Shown one piece after another: positions 17,264 to 25,875 of a DNA stretch of 64,000 nucleotides. Made by a program: the position numbers and the translations under genes. The notes below the pieces were generated by a model. It was not told the origin of the DNA, ran no database searches, and saw only the letters and a program-made list of their open reading frames with translations. The stretch covers positions 2,000,625 to 2,064,624 of the forward strand of contig JAEPQO010000001.1 of NCBI GenBank assembly GCA_017640505.1. The letters are read 5' to 3'. Numbering within the stretch: the first letter of the stretch is position 1; each line of letters opens with the position of its first letter. This stretch comes from Rhodospirillales bacterium. GTDB lineage: Bacteria; Pseudomonadota; Alphaproteobacteria; Rhodospirillales; Casp-alpha2.

Positions 17264-18201
17264 GTGTCACGCACGCCCCGCCTGATCCTTCCCCGTCCCA
17301 AGGGCCGGCTGTTCAGGCCGGCAATTTGATGCGGGCGGCCGCTATCGCCTCGGTGAGCGTCGCGGCTGTTCTTATCGTCACGAAATTCGCCGCCTGGTTG
17401 ATGACGGATTCGGTGAGCTTGCTGTCGACGTTAATCGACTCGTTTCTCGATGCGGCGGCCTCGCTGATCAATCTGTTGGCCGTGCATCATGCGTTGCAGC
17501 CAGCGGACCGGGAGCACCGTTTCGGTCATGGTAAGGCAGAACCGCTGGCGAGCCTGGCCCAGGCGGCGTTCATTTGCGGTTCGGCGGCCTTTCTGCTGAT
17601 CGAAGCAGGGGAGCGCGTCGCGAATCCGAAGGAAATCGCGAACACCGAAATTGGTTATGCGGTGATGGTATTTTCCATCGTCCTGACTTTGGTATTGGTC
17701 GCGTTCCAGCGTTACGTCGTGAGCAAATCCGGCTCGATCGCCATTGATGCCGACAGTCTCCACTACAAAACCGACGTGTTGATCAACCTGGGAGTCATGG
17801 CGTCGCTGTTCATGTCCAGCTATTTCGGCTGGCAGTATGCAGATCCGCTGATTGCGATCCTGATTGCGATTTACATCGTCAAAGGTGCCTGGGAGATCGG
17901 GAAGACATCTTTGTCGATCCTGATGGATCGTGAACTCGAAGATGACGAACGCCAGAAGATCCGGGACATCGTGATGGCGCATGAAGAGGTGAGAGGCCTT
18001 CATGATTTGCGGACACGGTCGTCCGGTGTGCATGTGTTTATCCAGTTTCACCTGGAACTCGACGGCGACATGAAACTCAAGGATGCGCACGATATATCCG
18101 AAGAGGTCGAGAGAGAACTAATGGACGCTTTCCCGAATGCCGAGGTGATCATCCACGAGGATCCGGAAGGTATAGAAGAAGCGCGTGCGACGTTCCGTTG
18201 A
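17260..18201 (+). CDS. Cation diffusion facilitator (CDF) transporter
   Basis: 313 residues. Six hydrophobic segments lie between about 23 and 210. The metal site residues appear as [13 protein letters not shown] in TM2 and [13 protein letters not shown] (HxxxD) in TM5, as in FieF/YiiP-type Zn/Fe/Cd exporters. A cytosolic ferredoxin-like C-terminal domain follows ([20 protein letters not shown], then AEVIIHEDP). The GTG start at 17260 overlaps the pdxH stop, and upstream in-frame codons belong to pdxH. It should exchange divalent metal for protons at the inner membrane. The metal specificity is not readable. Confidence 0.92.
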   Translation: MSVTHAPPDPSPSQGPAVQAGNLMRAAAIASVSVAAVLIVTKFAAWLMTDSVSLLSTLIDSFLDAAASLINLLAVHHALQPADREHRFGHGKAEPLASLAQAAFICGSAAFLLIEAGERVANPKEIANTEIGYAVMVFSIVLTLVLVAFQRYVVSKSGSIAIDADSLHYKTDVLINLGVMASLFMSSYFGWQYADPLIAILIAIYIVKGAWEIGKTSLSILMDRELEDDERQKIRDIVMAHEEVRGLHDLRTRSSGVHVFIQFHLELDGDMKLKDAHDISEEVERELMDAFPNAEVIIHEDPEGIEEARATFR

Positions 18202-18203
18202 CG

Positions 18204-19742
18204 ATGGCGAACAACGATCAACGCGACATCATTGATTTCCTGACCGCGGCGCTGACGATTGGCGGAGAACCGCCGAAGATCATCACAACGCATATCTCGG
18301 TCATCTTTCTGAGCGGAGATCGGGCGCTTAAGCTGAAGCGCGCGGTCAAGTTTCCGTTTCTGGATTTTCGGTCTTTGGAGGCACGTCGTGAAGCCTGCCT
18401 GAAAGAGATCGAGATCAACCGGCGGACCGCACCATCGATCTATAAAGGCGTATTGCCGATCACACGTGAGGGGGCTTCGTTTGCCATCGATGGCGACGGT
18501 GAGATCGTCGATTGGCTGGTCGATATGCGGCGGTTCGATGACTCGCTCCTCTTTGACCGGCTGGCATCATTGGATAAGGGGCTGCGCCGTCCGATAATCG
18601 AGGATCTTGCCGATTCGATTGCGCTGTTTCATGCGAACGCGGAAACGCGACCGGAAAAAGGCGGCGCGGCGGGCATCCGCCGGATCGCCGAGAACAACAT
18701 CAAGGCATTCGAGCAACAGCGCGCCGGCGCAATCTTCGACGACGCGCGGGTCGAAACAGTCACGAAGCGGACGATCGAATTGATCGACGCGCATGCAGAC
18801 AAACTGAATGCGCGACGGGACGACGGACGCGTGCGGGCGTGTCATGGCGATCTTCACCTCAGAAACATCTGCCTCATTGATGGCAAGCCGACGATGTTTG
18901 ATGCGATTGAATTTTCCAGTGACTTTTCCGATATCGACGTGCTTTACGATCTCGCTTTCCTGCTCATGGATCTGGATTTTCACGGCAAGGAACGGCTGGC
19001 GACGTTTCTGTTCAACCGGTACCTCGATGTCGGCGACGAGCAACCCGATGCTTACGCCGTGCTGCCGGTTTTCTTGAGCATGCGGGCGCAGATCAGGGCG
19101 CATGTGGGCGCGGCGATTGCGGTCTCGCAGTCGAACAGTGCTGATCGCGAGCGCGAAGCGGAAACAGCTGTCCGCTATCTGGCCTTGGCCGAAAGCTACC
19201 TGGCGGCGGCAAAGCCCCGGCTTATTGCCGTTGGCGGTTTATCCGGTTCAGGGAAGTCCCGGCTGGCACGAGAGCTCGCCTGTTATACGGGGCGCAGGCC
19301 GGGCGCACGTGTCGTTAGGACAGATGTCGTTCGTAAACGTCTCATGGGTGTGCATCCGAACAAGAGCCTGGGGCCTGAGGGCTATGCCGCTGATGTGACC
19401 GAAAAGACCTATGATGCGTTTGCTGCCCAAGCTCGCGAGGCACTTGAGAACGGCCAGTCTGTCGTCATGGACGCGGTCTTTGCCAAAGAGGCTCAACGCC
19501 AGGAGGTCGAGGCATTGGCCAAGGCCTGTTCCGTGCCTTTTTCGGGAATCTGGGTCGATGCACCCGAAGCGGTTCGCGTTGAACGCGTCGCGACGCGGAA
19601 AAAGAACGTATCCGATGCGACCGTAGACGTTGCCAAACAGCAGTCGGCCTATGACCTGGGGGATATCGGTTGGGCACGCGTTGACAGTTCCGGGAAAAAG
19701 AAAGAGACGGTTCGTCAGGCCCGCGCATTAATAGGCATCTAA
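18204..19742 (+). CDS. APH-like kinase fused to a P-loop (zeta-toxin/gluconate-kinase-like) ATPase
   Basis: 512 residues in two modules. The N-terminal part resembles aminoglycoside phosphotransferases: the Brenner-type motif ACHGDLHLRNI lies near residue 213 and FDAIEF (metal-binding Asp) near 230. The C-terminal part has a Walker A GGLSGSGKSRLAREL at about 342-356 and a Walker B-like VVMDAVF, like the AAA-family enzymes annotated as bifunctional APH family/ATP-binding. The substrate is unknown; real antibiotic resistance is unlikely given the conserved chromosomal setting. ATG at 18204 is preferred, and a TTG at 18198 overlaps the upstream stop. It follows pdxH and the CDF gene in one transcript. 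Confidence 0.85.
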   Translation: MANNDQRDIIDFLTAALTIGGEPPKIITTHISVIFLSGDRALKLKRAVKFPFLDFRSLEARREACLKEIEINRRTAPSIYKGVLPITREGASFAIDGDGEIVDWLVDMRRFDDSLLFDRLASLDKGLRRPIIEDLADSIALFHANAETRPEKGGAAGIRRIAENNIKAFEQQRAGAIFDDARVETVTKRTIELIDAHADKLNARRDDGRVRACHGDLHLRNICLIDGKPTMFDAIEFSSDFSDIDVLYDLAFLLMDLDFHGKERLATFLFNRYLDVGDEQPDAYAVLPVFLSMRAQIRAHVGAAIAVSQSNSADREREAETAVRYLALAESYLAAAKPRLIAVGGLSGSGKSRLARELACYTGRRPGARVVRTDVVRKRLMGVHPNKSLGPEGYAADVTEKTYDAFAAQAREALENGQSVVMDAVFAKEAQRQEVEALAKACSVPFSGIWVDAPEAVRVERVATRKKNVSDATVDVAKQQSAYDLGDIGWARVDSSGKKKETVRQARALIGI

Positions 19743-19781
19743 TCGATCCTTTGCGAAACGGCGCGAAAAAGCGCATCATAT

Positions 19782-19799
19782 TGCATAATAATAAATGCA
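19782..19799. promoter_or_regulatory. Short inverted repeat upstream of the universal stress protein
   Basis: TGCAT at 19782-19786 and ATGCA at 19795-19799 flank the AT-only spacer AATAATAA, 19-36 bp before the start codon of the stress gene. It could be an operator or part of the promoter. The arms are short and the assignment is weak. Confidence 0.25.
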
Positions 19800-19817
19800 G
19801 TCAGGGTGAGGTTCTCA

Positions 19818-20681
19818 ATGGTCAATACGATCCTGTGTCCACTGAGCGGTGCACCGGAAAACGAGGAAGTGCTCAACAAGGCTTATTCGGTCGCCACGGA
19901 TCTGAAGAGCCACCTTGAAGTTCTTCACGTCGAGCCGGAAGCCAAGGAGTCGATTCCGCTGTTAGGCGAAGGCATGTCCGTCGCAATGGTCGAGGACATG
20001 ATTGGTATGGCCGAGAAAGAGGCCGCAGAGCGCGTAGCGCGTGCGCGCAAGATGTTCGACGATAGTGTCCAGCGCCACAGTGCAACCGTTTCCGATAAGC
20101 CCAGCGGCGAAAAGCAGATGACGGTGTCATGGCGGCATGAGCATGGCCGCGAGGATGAGGTCGTAGCCAGGCTTGGCCGCCTTAACGATCTGATCGTCGT
20201 TGCCAGGCCGGGTGACAGTGACGATGTGTTGACGCCGATGACCTTGAACGCGGCGATCTTCGAAAGCGGTCGGCCAGTACTTGTCGTGCCGCCGGGGGCC
20301 GCCAAATCGGTACGCAAGCGCATCGCCATTTCATGGAACGGCAGTGTCCAGTCGGCGCGCGCAGTGTCGTCTGCCGTGCGCGTGCTGGAACAGGCCGACG
20401 CGGTGATGGTCCTTACGGCAGACAGCTTCCGAACGTCAGGCGCGCGCGGTCCGGAGTTGGCGCAGTACCTGGAATGGCATGGCATTAAACCGGACACCAA
20501 GGTGTTCGAAGCGCCGGCCGGGAGCGTCGGCCCGAGATTGTTGGAAGAGTGCGAGAAGTTCGGCGCGGATCTGCTGGTGAGTGGTGCCTACACACACAGC
20601 CGGATGCGCCAGTTGATCCTGGGCGGTGTGACGAAATACGTACTCGGTCACGCGCAGATCCCCATGCTGATGGCGCATTAA
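19818..20681 (+). CDS. Universal stress protein, tandem UspA domains
   Basis: 287 residues with two USP folds, about 1-145 and 150-287. The first starts VNTILCPLSGAPENEE; the second starts KRIAISWNGSVQSARAV and ends with SGAYTHSRMRQLILGGVTKY, the family's C-terminal ATP-loop region (GxHxxSR-like). The ATG at 19818 has AGGGTGAGG just upstream; a GTG at 19806 is less likely. USP tandem proteins help in survival of stress and starvation. It is monocistronic, with a 75-bp leader after the kinase fusion and the TRAP genes starting 83 bp downstream. Confidence 0.9.
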   Translation: MVNTILCPLSGAPENEEVLNKAYSVATDLKSHLEVLHVEPEAKESIPLLGEGMSVAMVEDMIGMAEKEAAERVARARKMFDDSVQRHSATVSDKPSGEKQMTVSWRHEHGREDEVVARLGRLNDLIVVARPGDSDDVLTPMTLNAAIFESGRPVLVVPPGAAKSVRKRIAISWNGSVQSARAVSSAVRVLEQADAVMVLTADSFRTSGARGPELAQYLEWHGIKPDTKVFEAPAGSVGPRLLEECEKFGADLLVSGAYTHSRMRQLILGGVTKYVLGHAQIPMLMAH

Positions 20682-20764
20682 TTCCGTCAAAACGCGGATT
20701 GATGACTGCCCCCGATCGGTTAGAATGCGCGCACACAAAACGCTTCTAACCAGGGGTAACATCC

Positions 20765-21730
20765 ATGACGATCAAAAAAGTTGCAGTCGCAGGCGCTGCG
20801 GCCGTTGCCGTGTTGTTCGGCAGCATGGCGGCCGATGCAGAAACGCGCGTTACTTACAAATCAGCGAAGTCCACGTCGTCTTATTACCAGATGGCGGTTC
20901 AGATCGCCGAAGCCGTCAAGCGCGGCACGGGTGGCGACATGATCCTGACGGTCGAGGAAAGTCAGGGATCCGTTCAGAACGTCAAGGAAGCCGCCGTCCG
21001 CCCGGGGAACTACGTTTTCACGACGCCGCCTGTTCTGGTCAAGCTTGCGCAGGGCGGCAAAAAGATGTTCGAACCGAAAAACGCGAAGTTCGATGAAATT
21101 CGCGGCCTTTTCCCGATCCCGTCGTTGACCATGCATTTCGTTGTCCGCGCGGATTCCGGAATCAAGACATTCGCCGACCTGGCCGGGAAGTCCTATCTGA
21201 TCGGCAAGGGCAGCTTCGGTGCGCGTGAAGCGGAGAAGTACTTTGAGCTGTTCGGCGTTAAGGATCAGGTGAAACTGGTTGACGTGGAGCTGAACGCAGC
21301 CGTTGCCGCGCTGAAGAACAAGCAGGTCGACGGGTTCGCGACGGCGGGTTCCTATCCGGCGCCGAACGTCATGGAAGCTGCCGCCGGTACGGCCATACAT
21401 CTGATTTCCATGACCGACGATCAGGTCAAAGAGAGTAAGCGGACGAAACTGACCATCCCCGCCGGGACCTATCCGGGCGTGGATCAGGACACCACCACCA
21501 CGTCGTTGCCGGTGCTCGCCTACACCACGACCGGTATGAGCGACGATGCTGCGTACACCCTGACCAAGGCCTATTGGGAAGAAAAAGCGCGTATGGGCAA
21601 GGACAACAAATGGTGGAACGCCGTTTCGCCGGAAATGCTGGCGCCGATGGCCGGTGCGGGAACGCTCCATCCCGGTGCGCTCAAGTACTACGCCGAAGCG
21701 AACGTGAATGTGCCGGACGGCCTGAAGTAA
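20765..21730 (+). CDS. TAXI-family TRAP transporter solute-binding protein
   Basis: 321 residues. Residues 1-25 are a signal peptide (VAVAGAAAVAVLFGSMAADA) and the mature protein is periplasmic. The TAXI signature appears early (YYQMAVQIAEAVKR), with LVVRADSG-like and KSYLIGKGSFGAREAEKYFE segments later. Such proteins bind small anionic substrates and hand them to a fused DctQM membrane subunit, encoded here 4 bp downstream. The substrate is unknown; TAXI systems are linked to glutamate, 2-oxoglutarate and other dicarboxylates. GGGG precedes the ATG (CAGGGGTAACATCC). Confidence 0.92.
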   Translation: MTIKKVAVAGAAAVAVLFGSMAADAETRVTYKSAKSTSSYYQMAVQIAEAVKRGTGGDMILTVEESQGSVQNVKEAAVRPGNYVFTTPPVLVKLAQGGKKMFEPKNAKFDEIRGLFPIPSLTMHFVVRADSGIKTFADLAGKSYLIGKGSFGAREAEKYFELFGVKDQVKLVDVELNAAVAALKNKQVDGFATAGSYPAPNVMEAAAGTAIHLISMTDDQVKESKRTKLTIPAGTYPGVDQDTTTTSLPVLAYTTTGMSDDAAYTLTKAYWEEKARMGKDNKWWNAVSPEMLAPMAGAGTLHPGALKYYAEANVNVPDGLK

Positions 21731-21734
21731 TCTG

Positions 21735-23546
21735 GTGAACGACGGCAACATTCAAGCCGAAACATCGACGTCGCGAGTCCGGGGGCCGATCGTCCTTGGG
21801 CTCGCTGCCGTTTCGGTCGCATTTCATCTCTATCTGATTTTCTCCGGGCTGATACCCAACCTTATCAGCCGCCCTATTCACATGGCATTGGCCTTGCCAT
21901 GGGTGTTCGTGTTTGTGCGTGCCGAGAACGTGATTGAACGTGTCGCAGGATGGATTTTGGCGGCGCTCGGCATCGGTATCTGCGGCTATATCGCGCTTTA
22001 TGAAAACGCACTGGGTGAACAGTACGGCTATCTGTCGGGTAGTGCACAAATGGCTATGGCAGCGGTGCTTATAGCAATCGTGCTCGAAATGGCACGCAGG
22101 GCCATCAATTGGCCACTGCCGCTGGTGGCGCTGATCGTGCTTGCCTACGGCATGTTCGGGGAGTACGTGCCCGGCGAATTTGGTCACCCGGGCCTGCCGC
22201 TGGCCAGCTTGCTCGGCAACCTGACCATCGCCGAAGCGGGCTTCTGGGGACCGCTGACAGGTGTTTCAGTCAATGTTGTTGCGGTTTTTGTGATCCTGGG
22301 TGCCGTTTTGAATGCGGGCGAGGCGGGGCAGGGGTTCATGAACCTGGCGATCGCGGTCGCCGGTCGCCTGCGCGCCGGGGCAGCGAAAGTCTCCGTGCTG
22401 GCATCCGCATTATTCGGATCCTTGTCGGGCTCGGCATCCGCAAACGTCGCATCGACCGGTGCGGTGACACTGCCGGCCATGAAGCGGCTCGGGTATCCGC
22501 CGTCGTTGGCCGCAGCCGTTGAAGCGGTGGCGTCGAGTGGCGGGCAGATCATGCCGCCGCTGATGGGTGCCGGCGCGTTCGTGATGGTGGAGCTTCTGGG
22601 CGTGCCCTACACGGACATCATGGCGGCGGCGCTGCTGCCGGCCTTGCTGTTCTTTCTCGCCGTCTGGGTGGGTGTCGACGGATTTGCCAAGAAAACCGAT
22701 CTCCGCGCCATGGACACGTCGGAGCAGCCGGACCGCAAGACCCTTCTGATCACCGGATTGTTCTTTGCCGTTCCGTTTGCCGTGTTGCTGGAACGGCTCT
22801 TTATCGGCGGTTATACGCCGCAATATGCTTCGGCGGTTGCGATCCTCGTTTCCACGCTGCTCCTCGTCTTCAATGCCGAAGGGAAGTTCTCTGTTCCGAT
22901 GTGGGCGGCACGTTTCGCCGATGCGCTGGTCAACGCCGCAAGTCAGATTGCGACAGTGGCATCGATTATTCTATGCGCGGGGATCGTGATCGGTGTGCTG
23001 CAGATGACGGGGCTCGGCGTGAAGGTGACGTCCACCATTATTGCGCTATCAGGGGGCGAGCTGTGGGCGGCGTTACTGTTGACCGCGCTGGCGTGCCTTA
23101 TTCTCGGGATGGAGGTGCCGACGACGGCGGCTTATGTCATCTGCGTGTCGGTAACAGGTCCGGCGCTGGAACAACTCGGGCTGCCGCTTCTGCATGCGCA
23201 TCTGTTCGTATTCTGGTTCGCGTTACTGTCGACCATTACGCCGCCTGTTTGCGGAACCGTTTTTATCGCCGCCGGCATGGCCGACGCGCCCTGGTTAAGG
23301 GTCGCAGGCGTGGCCATGCGGCTTGGCTTGGGGCTTTATTTGATCCCGCTGGCGTTTGTCGCCAATCCGGCATTGATCGCACTCAAGACCGATCCGTTTA
23401 TGGCGGTGGTCGCCATGATCAAGATCGGTGCTGCGCTCTGGCTGATCAGTCATGCACTGATCGCCGACCGGCCCGTGTGGCAGCGCCTTGGCGCTGGCGT
23501 CGCCGGGGCAGCATTGATATTCCTTATGCCGGTCGGTGCAGCTTAG
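21735..23546 (+). CDS. TRAP transporter permease, fused small and large subunits
   Basis: 603 residues. The N-terminal third has about four membrane spans corresponding to DctQ, followed by the 12-span DctM part, the usual fused arrangement for TAXI-TRAP systems. Family features are LFGSLSGSASANVASTGAVT in the first DctM half and LGMEVPTTAAYVICVSV in the second. It uses an ion gradient, often sodium, to move the ligand handed over by the preceding binding protein. The start is GTG at 21735, 4 bp after the binding-protein stop. Its TAG overlaps the TAA of the convergent enoyl-CoA hydratase gene. Confidence 0.93.
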   Translation: MNDGNIQAETSTSRVRGPIVLGLAAVSVAFHLYLIFSGLIPNLISRPIHMALALPWVFVFVRAENVIERVAGWILAALGIGICGYIALYENALGEQYGYLSGSAQMAMAAVLIAIVLEMARRAINWPLPLVALIVLAYGMFGEYVPGEFGHPGLPLASLLGNLTIAEAGFWGPLTGVSVNVVAVFVILGAVLNAGEAGQGFMNLAIAVAGRLRAGAAKVSVLASALFGSLSGSASANVASTGAVTLPAMKRLGYPPSLAAAVEAVASSGGQIMPPLMGAGAFVMVELLGVPYTDIMAAALLPALLFFLAVWVGVDGFAKKTDLRAMDTSEQPDRKTLLITGLFFAVPFAVLLERLFIGGYTPQYASAVAILVSTLLLVFNAEGKFSVPMWAARFADALVNAASQIATVASIILCAGIVIGVLQMTGLGVKVTSTIIALSGGELWAALLLTALACLILGMEVPTTAAYVICVSVTGPALEQLGLPLLHAHLFVFWFALLSTITPPVCGTVFIAAGMADAPWLRVAGVAMRLGLGLYLIPLAFVANPALIALKTDPFMAVVAMIKIGAALWLISHALIADRPVWQRLGAGVAGAALIFLMPVGAA

Positions 23547-24298
23547 GTCTTCGGCCGCAGAACCTTGGCCATGTATTCGGCGGGTTCCGACGTTTGGTAG
23601 GATGCCGCAAACGCGTCCATGCTTTCGCTTGTCGCCTGATCAATCGAGAGGTCGTCCCAGGACTGGCATAAGCGTTTCTGGGTGCGCACCGCTTCGGGGG
23701 CGCAATGCAGGATTGCCGCGCACGCCTCGTCGACGGTGGTGTCCAGTTGATCGGACGTGACGAGTTTTTCGACGAATCCCCAATCGAATGCCGTTTTTGC
23801 ATCGATGACCTCGCCGGAGAGAACAAGCCAGTTGGCGCGTCCCCGCCCCATCAGACGCGGCAGCAACACGGCCTGAATGACGGAAGGAATGCCGACACGA
23901 ACCTCCGGCATGCAGAAACTTGCGTTGTCCGCTGCGATGCGCAGGTCGCACGCGGCGGCCATCTCCATTGCACCGCCGATGCACGCACCCTGAAGCCGGC
24001 AGATCACGGGCACAGGAATGTCGGCGATCGCCTGTATGGCGCGGCGCAGGTTGTCGATAAACGCGTGGGCGATATCGCCTGTCAGCGCCGATAGCTCGCC
24101 GATATCCGCGCCGGCAGAAAATACTTTGTCGCCCTCTGACCTGAGAACCACGACGCGGACGCTTTCATCCCGTGCGAGTTGTTCGGCAGCATCGGCGATG
24201 CCGTCGATAAGCGCGGTGTTAAGGGCATTCCGTTTTTCGAAACGCCTGATATCGATCTCGGCGATGCCGTCATCTTTTCTGTTGATTTGAACGCCCAT
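23543..24298 (-). CDS. Enoyl-CoA hydratase/isomerase family protein
   Basis: 251 residues, crotonase fold. The oxyanion-hole segment is FSAGADIGEL near residue 68. Both glutamates of true hydratases seem present, in GGAMEMAAACDLRIA and CMPEVRVGIPS. The ATG at 24298 follows GGGAAGGGAA; a longer frame from 24397 overlaps the ROK gene and is not used. It hydrates or isomerises an unsaturated CoA ester in the cytosol, with an unidentified substrate. It is 20 bp downstream of the ROK kinase on the same strand, so probably cotranscribed. Confidence 0.9.
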   Translation of the reverse strand: MGVQINRKDDGIAEIDIRRFEKRNALNTALIDGIADAAEQLARDESVRVVVLRSEGDKVFSAGADIGELSALTGDIAHAFIDNLRRAIQAIADIPVPVICRLQGACIGGAMEMAAACDLRIAADNASFCMPEVRVGIPSVIQAVLLPRLMGRGRANWLVLSGEVIDAKTAFDWGFVEKLVTSDQLDTTVDEACAAILHCAPEAVRTQKRLCQSWDDLSIDQATSESMDAFAASYQTSEPAEYMAKVLRPKT

Positions 24299-24318
24299 CT
24301 GATCGGTTCCCTTCCCGG

Positions 24319-25233
24319 TTATTTGGGCCACAGCCAGGCAGCGCCTCGGACGCCGGAACTGTCGCCATGTTTGTTTTTGACACAAGGCGTGTCGCACGCG
24401 TCCGAAAATACATACTGTTCCAGCGCGTTCGGCAATGCGTCGTAGATTTCATCAAGGTTCGAAAGCCCGCCGCCGAATACCACGACATCCGGGTCCAGAA
24501 TATTGATCACGCCGGCGACGGCCCGTGCCAGGCGGTCGGTATAGCGTGCGATCGCGGCCGCTGCCAAAGGATTGCCAAGCGTGGCCAGCGCCACGATTTC
24601 CCGGGCGTTGGCCTCTTCTCCGCCAGCGCCAACAAAATCGTCGCTGAGACCGGGGCCAGAGAGAAATGTCTCGATGCATCCACGCTTGCCGCAGTAACAG
24701 GCGGGGCCAGAGGTCTCGGACGATCCGTCGATATCCTGTGGCCAGGGCAGGGGATTATGGCCCCATTCCCCGGCGATTGCGTTGATTCCTGTATGCGCCT
24801 GACCGTCGATCGCGATTCCCCCGCCGACTCCGGTTCCGAGTATCACGCCAAAGACCACACGATGCCCCCGGCCGGCGCCGTCGGTTGCCTCGGAGACGGC
24901 AAAGCAGTTGGCATCGTTCGCCAGGCGGACAGGCAGGCGAATCGCGTTTTCCAGATCCTTGTCGAGGGCGTGGCCGATCAGCCATGTCGAGTTCGCATTC
25001 TTGACGAGTCCGGTTTTCGGGGAAATGGCACCCGGAATGCCGACGCCAACGGTGTCATCGCCCTGCGCGCCGGCCTCATCCCGCATGGCGGAAACAAGTT
25101 CGGCGATGGCGCGGACGGTATCGTCGTAGCTGCCTTGCGGGCTGTCGATACGCCGGCGGGCACGTTCCTGGCCGTCATCGTCGAGAACGATAGCTTCCGT
25201 CTTTGTGCCGCCAAGGTCTATGCCAATTCTCAT
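24319..25233 (-). CDS. ROK-family sugar kinase (fructokinase Mak-like)
   Basis: 304 residues. The ATP phosphate-binding motif IGIDLGGTKTEAIVLD opens the protein. The catalytic Asp lies in LANDANCFAVSEA near residue 105, and the ROK zinc signature reads CYCGKRGCIETFLSG. WGHNPLP and the short length place it near the Mak/YajF branch, which phosphorylates fructose or mannose, though sugar choice cannot be proved. There is no N-terminal HTH, so it is an enzyme and not a repressor. The ATG at 25233 opens the two-gene transcript with the enoyl-CoA hydratase. Confidence 0.9.
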   Translation of the reverse strand: MRIGIDLGGTKTEAIVLDDDGQERARRRIDSPQGSYDDTVRAIAELVSAMRDEAGAQGDDTVGVGIPGAISPKTGLVKNANSTWLIGHALDKDLENAIRLPVRLANDANCFAVSEATDGAGRGHRVVFGVILGTGVGGGIAIDGQAHTGINAIAGEWGHNPLPWPQDIDGSSETSGPACYCGKRGCIETFLSGPGLSDDFVGAGGEEANAREIVALATLGNPLAAAAIARYTDRLARAVAGVINILDPDVVVFGGGLSNLDEIYDALPNALEQYVFSDACDTPCVKNKHGDSSGVRGAAWLWPK

Positions 25234-25279
25234 TCGAAAGACACTAAACCATCGTGTAAATGCTGCGCACCCCCGTCGA

Positions 25280-25306
25280 AACTAATTTCTCTATATTTTG
25301 TTAGTT
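25280..25306. promoter_or_regulatory. Inverted repeat in the ROK/HTH divergent promoter region
   Basis: AACTAA at 25280-25285 and TTAGTT at 25301-25306 face each other across 15 bp of TTTCTCTATATTTTG-type sequence. The repeat lies in the 168-bp divergent interval between the ROK kinase and the HTH gene, 47-73 bp from the kinase start. It could be an operator for the HTH protein. Arms are only 6 bp, so the call is weak. Confidence 0.25.
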
Positions 25307-25401
25307 GTACGAAATGTGGGTTTTTTGTTAACCATTATACACAAAGAATAGTCGAGGCTGATTCGGCCTGGGCAAAAATAGAACATGCTGGGGTGTTCGA
25401 G

Positions 25402-25875
25402 ATGATGGACGAGGCAATGGTATCCGGTGCGCCGGAAATGGAGCCGACCGGTGCCTGGGCTCCGGATGCAATAGATGTGAGACCGGTATTTCGCGGTCTT
25501 TCCGATGGCGGCATCGCGGGCAAGGACATCGCCATGATGCTCGGTGTTGCACCGTCAACCGTCAGTAAATGGCGACGCGGCGCCGCGCGCCCGAACGAAG
25601 ATGCCATTCAGTTCCTGACGTTGATCCTTGCCGATGTGATCGGTGCAAAGGAACGTGCGCTCGATGCCATGGAGAACGTGCCGCTCGCGTGGCGTCTTGG
25701 CCGGGAAAGCGAACTCGCAGCGATGCGGCAGTCGCTGTACCAGCAGGAAGCGATCAACCGCGTTCTGAAACCCGCCGCGCTCCGCGACGGCGCAAGGATG
25801 TTCAAGGACTGGCTGGACCGCGCAGGTGCGCCGGTTCGGGCCGTTCGTCCGCAGTCGGTGCGAGTCGTCGCATGA
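25402..25875 (+). CDS. Helix-turn-helix protein, unassigned
   Basis: 157 residues. Residues about 40-62 form a helix-turn-helix (KDIAMMLGVAPSTVSKWRRG), followed by an all-helical tail (ALDAMENVPLAWRLGRESEL). The tail resembles no effector domain I know. A Xre/antitoxin-type DNA-binding role is possible, but no toxin-like partner is recognised next to it. Starts are ATG at 25402 or 25405 after a GGGG; the much longer open frame upstream reads through the ROK gene antisense and is rejected. It overlaps the next gene by ATGA, so the two products are coupled and probably act together. Confidence 0.72.
   Translation: MMDEAMVSGAPEMEPTGAWAPDAIDVRPVFRGLSDGGIAGKDIAMMLGVAPSTVSKWRRGAARPNEDAIQFLTLILADVIGAKERALDAMENVPLAWRLGRESELAAMRQSLYQQEAINRVLKPAALRDGARMFKDWLDRAGAPVRAVRPQSVRVVA

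Noticed and set aside
18204-19742. Antibiotic resistance gene because of the APH motif
   Set aside because: The domain fusion, the context with pdxH and a CDF pump and the lack of mobile elements point to a chromosomal housekeeping or stress enzyme.
24367-25401. Long N-terminal extension of the HTH gene
   Set aside because: The added residues are the antisense of the ROK kinase, low in family likeness; ATG 25402 has its own ribosome site and starts just before the HTH.
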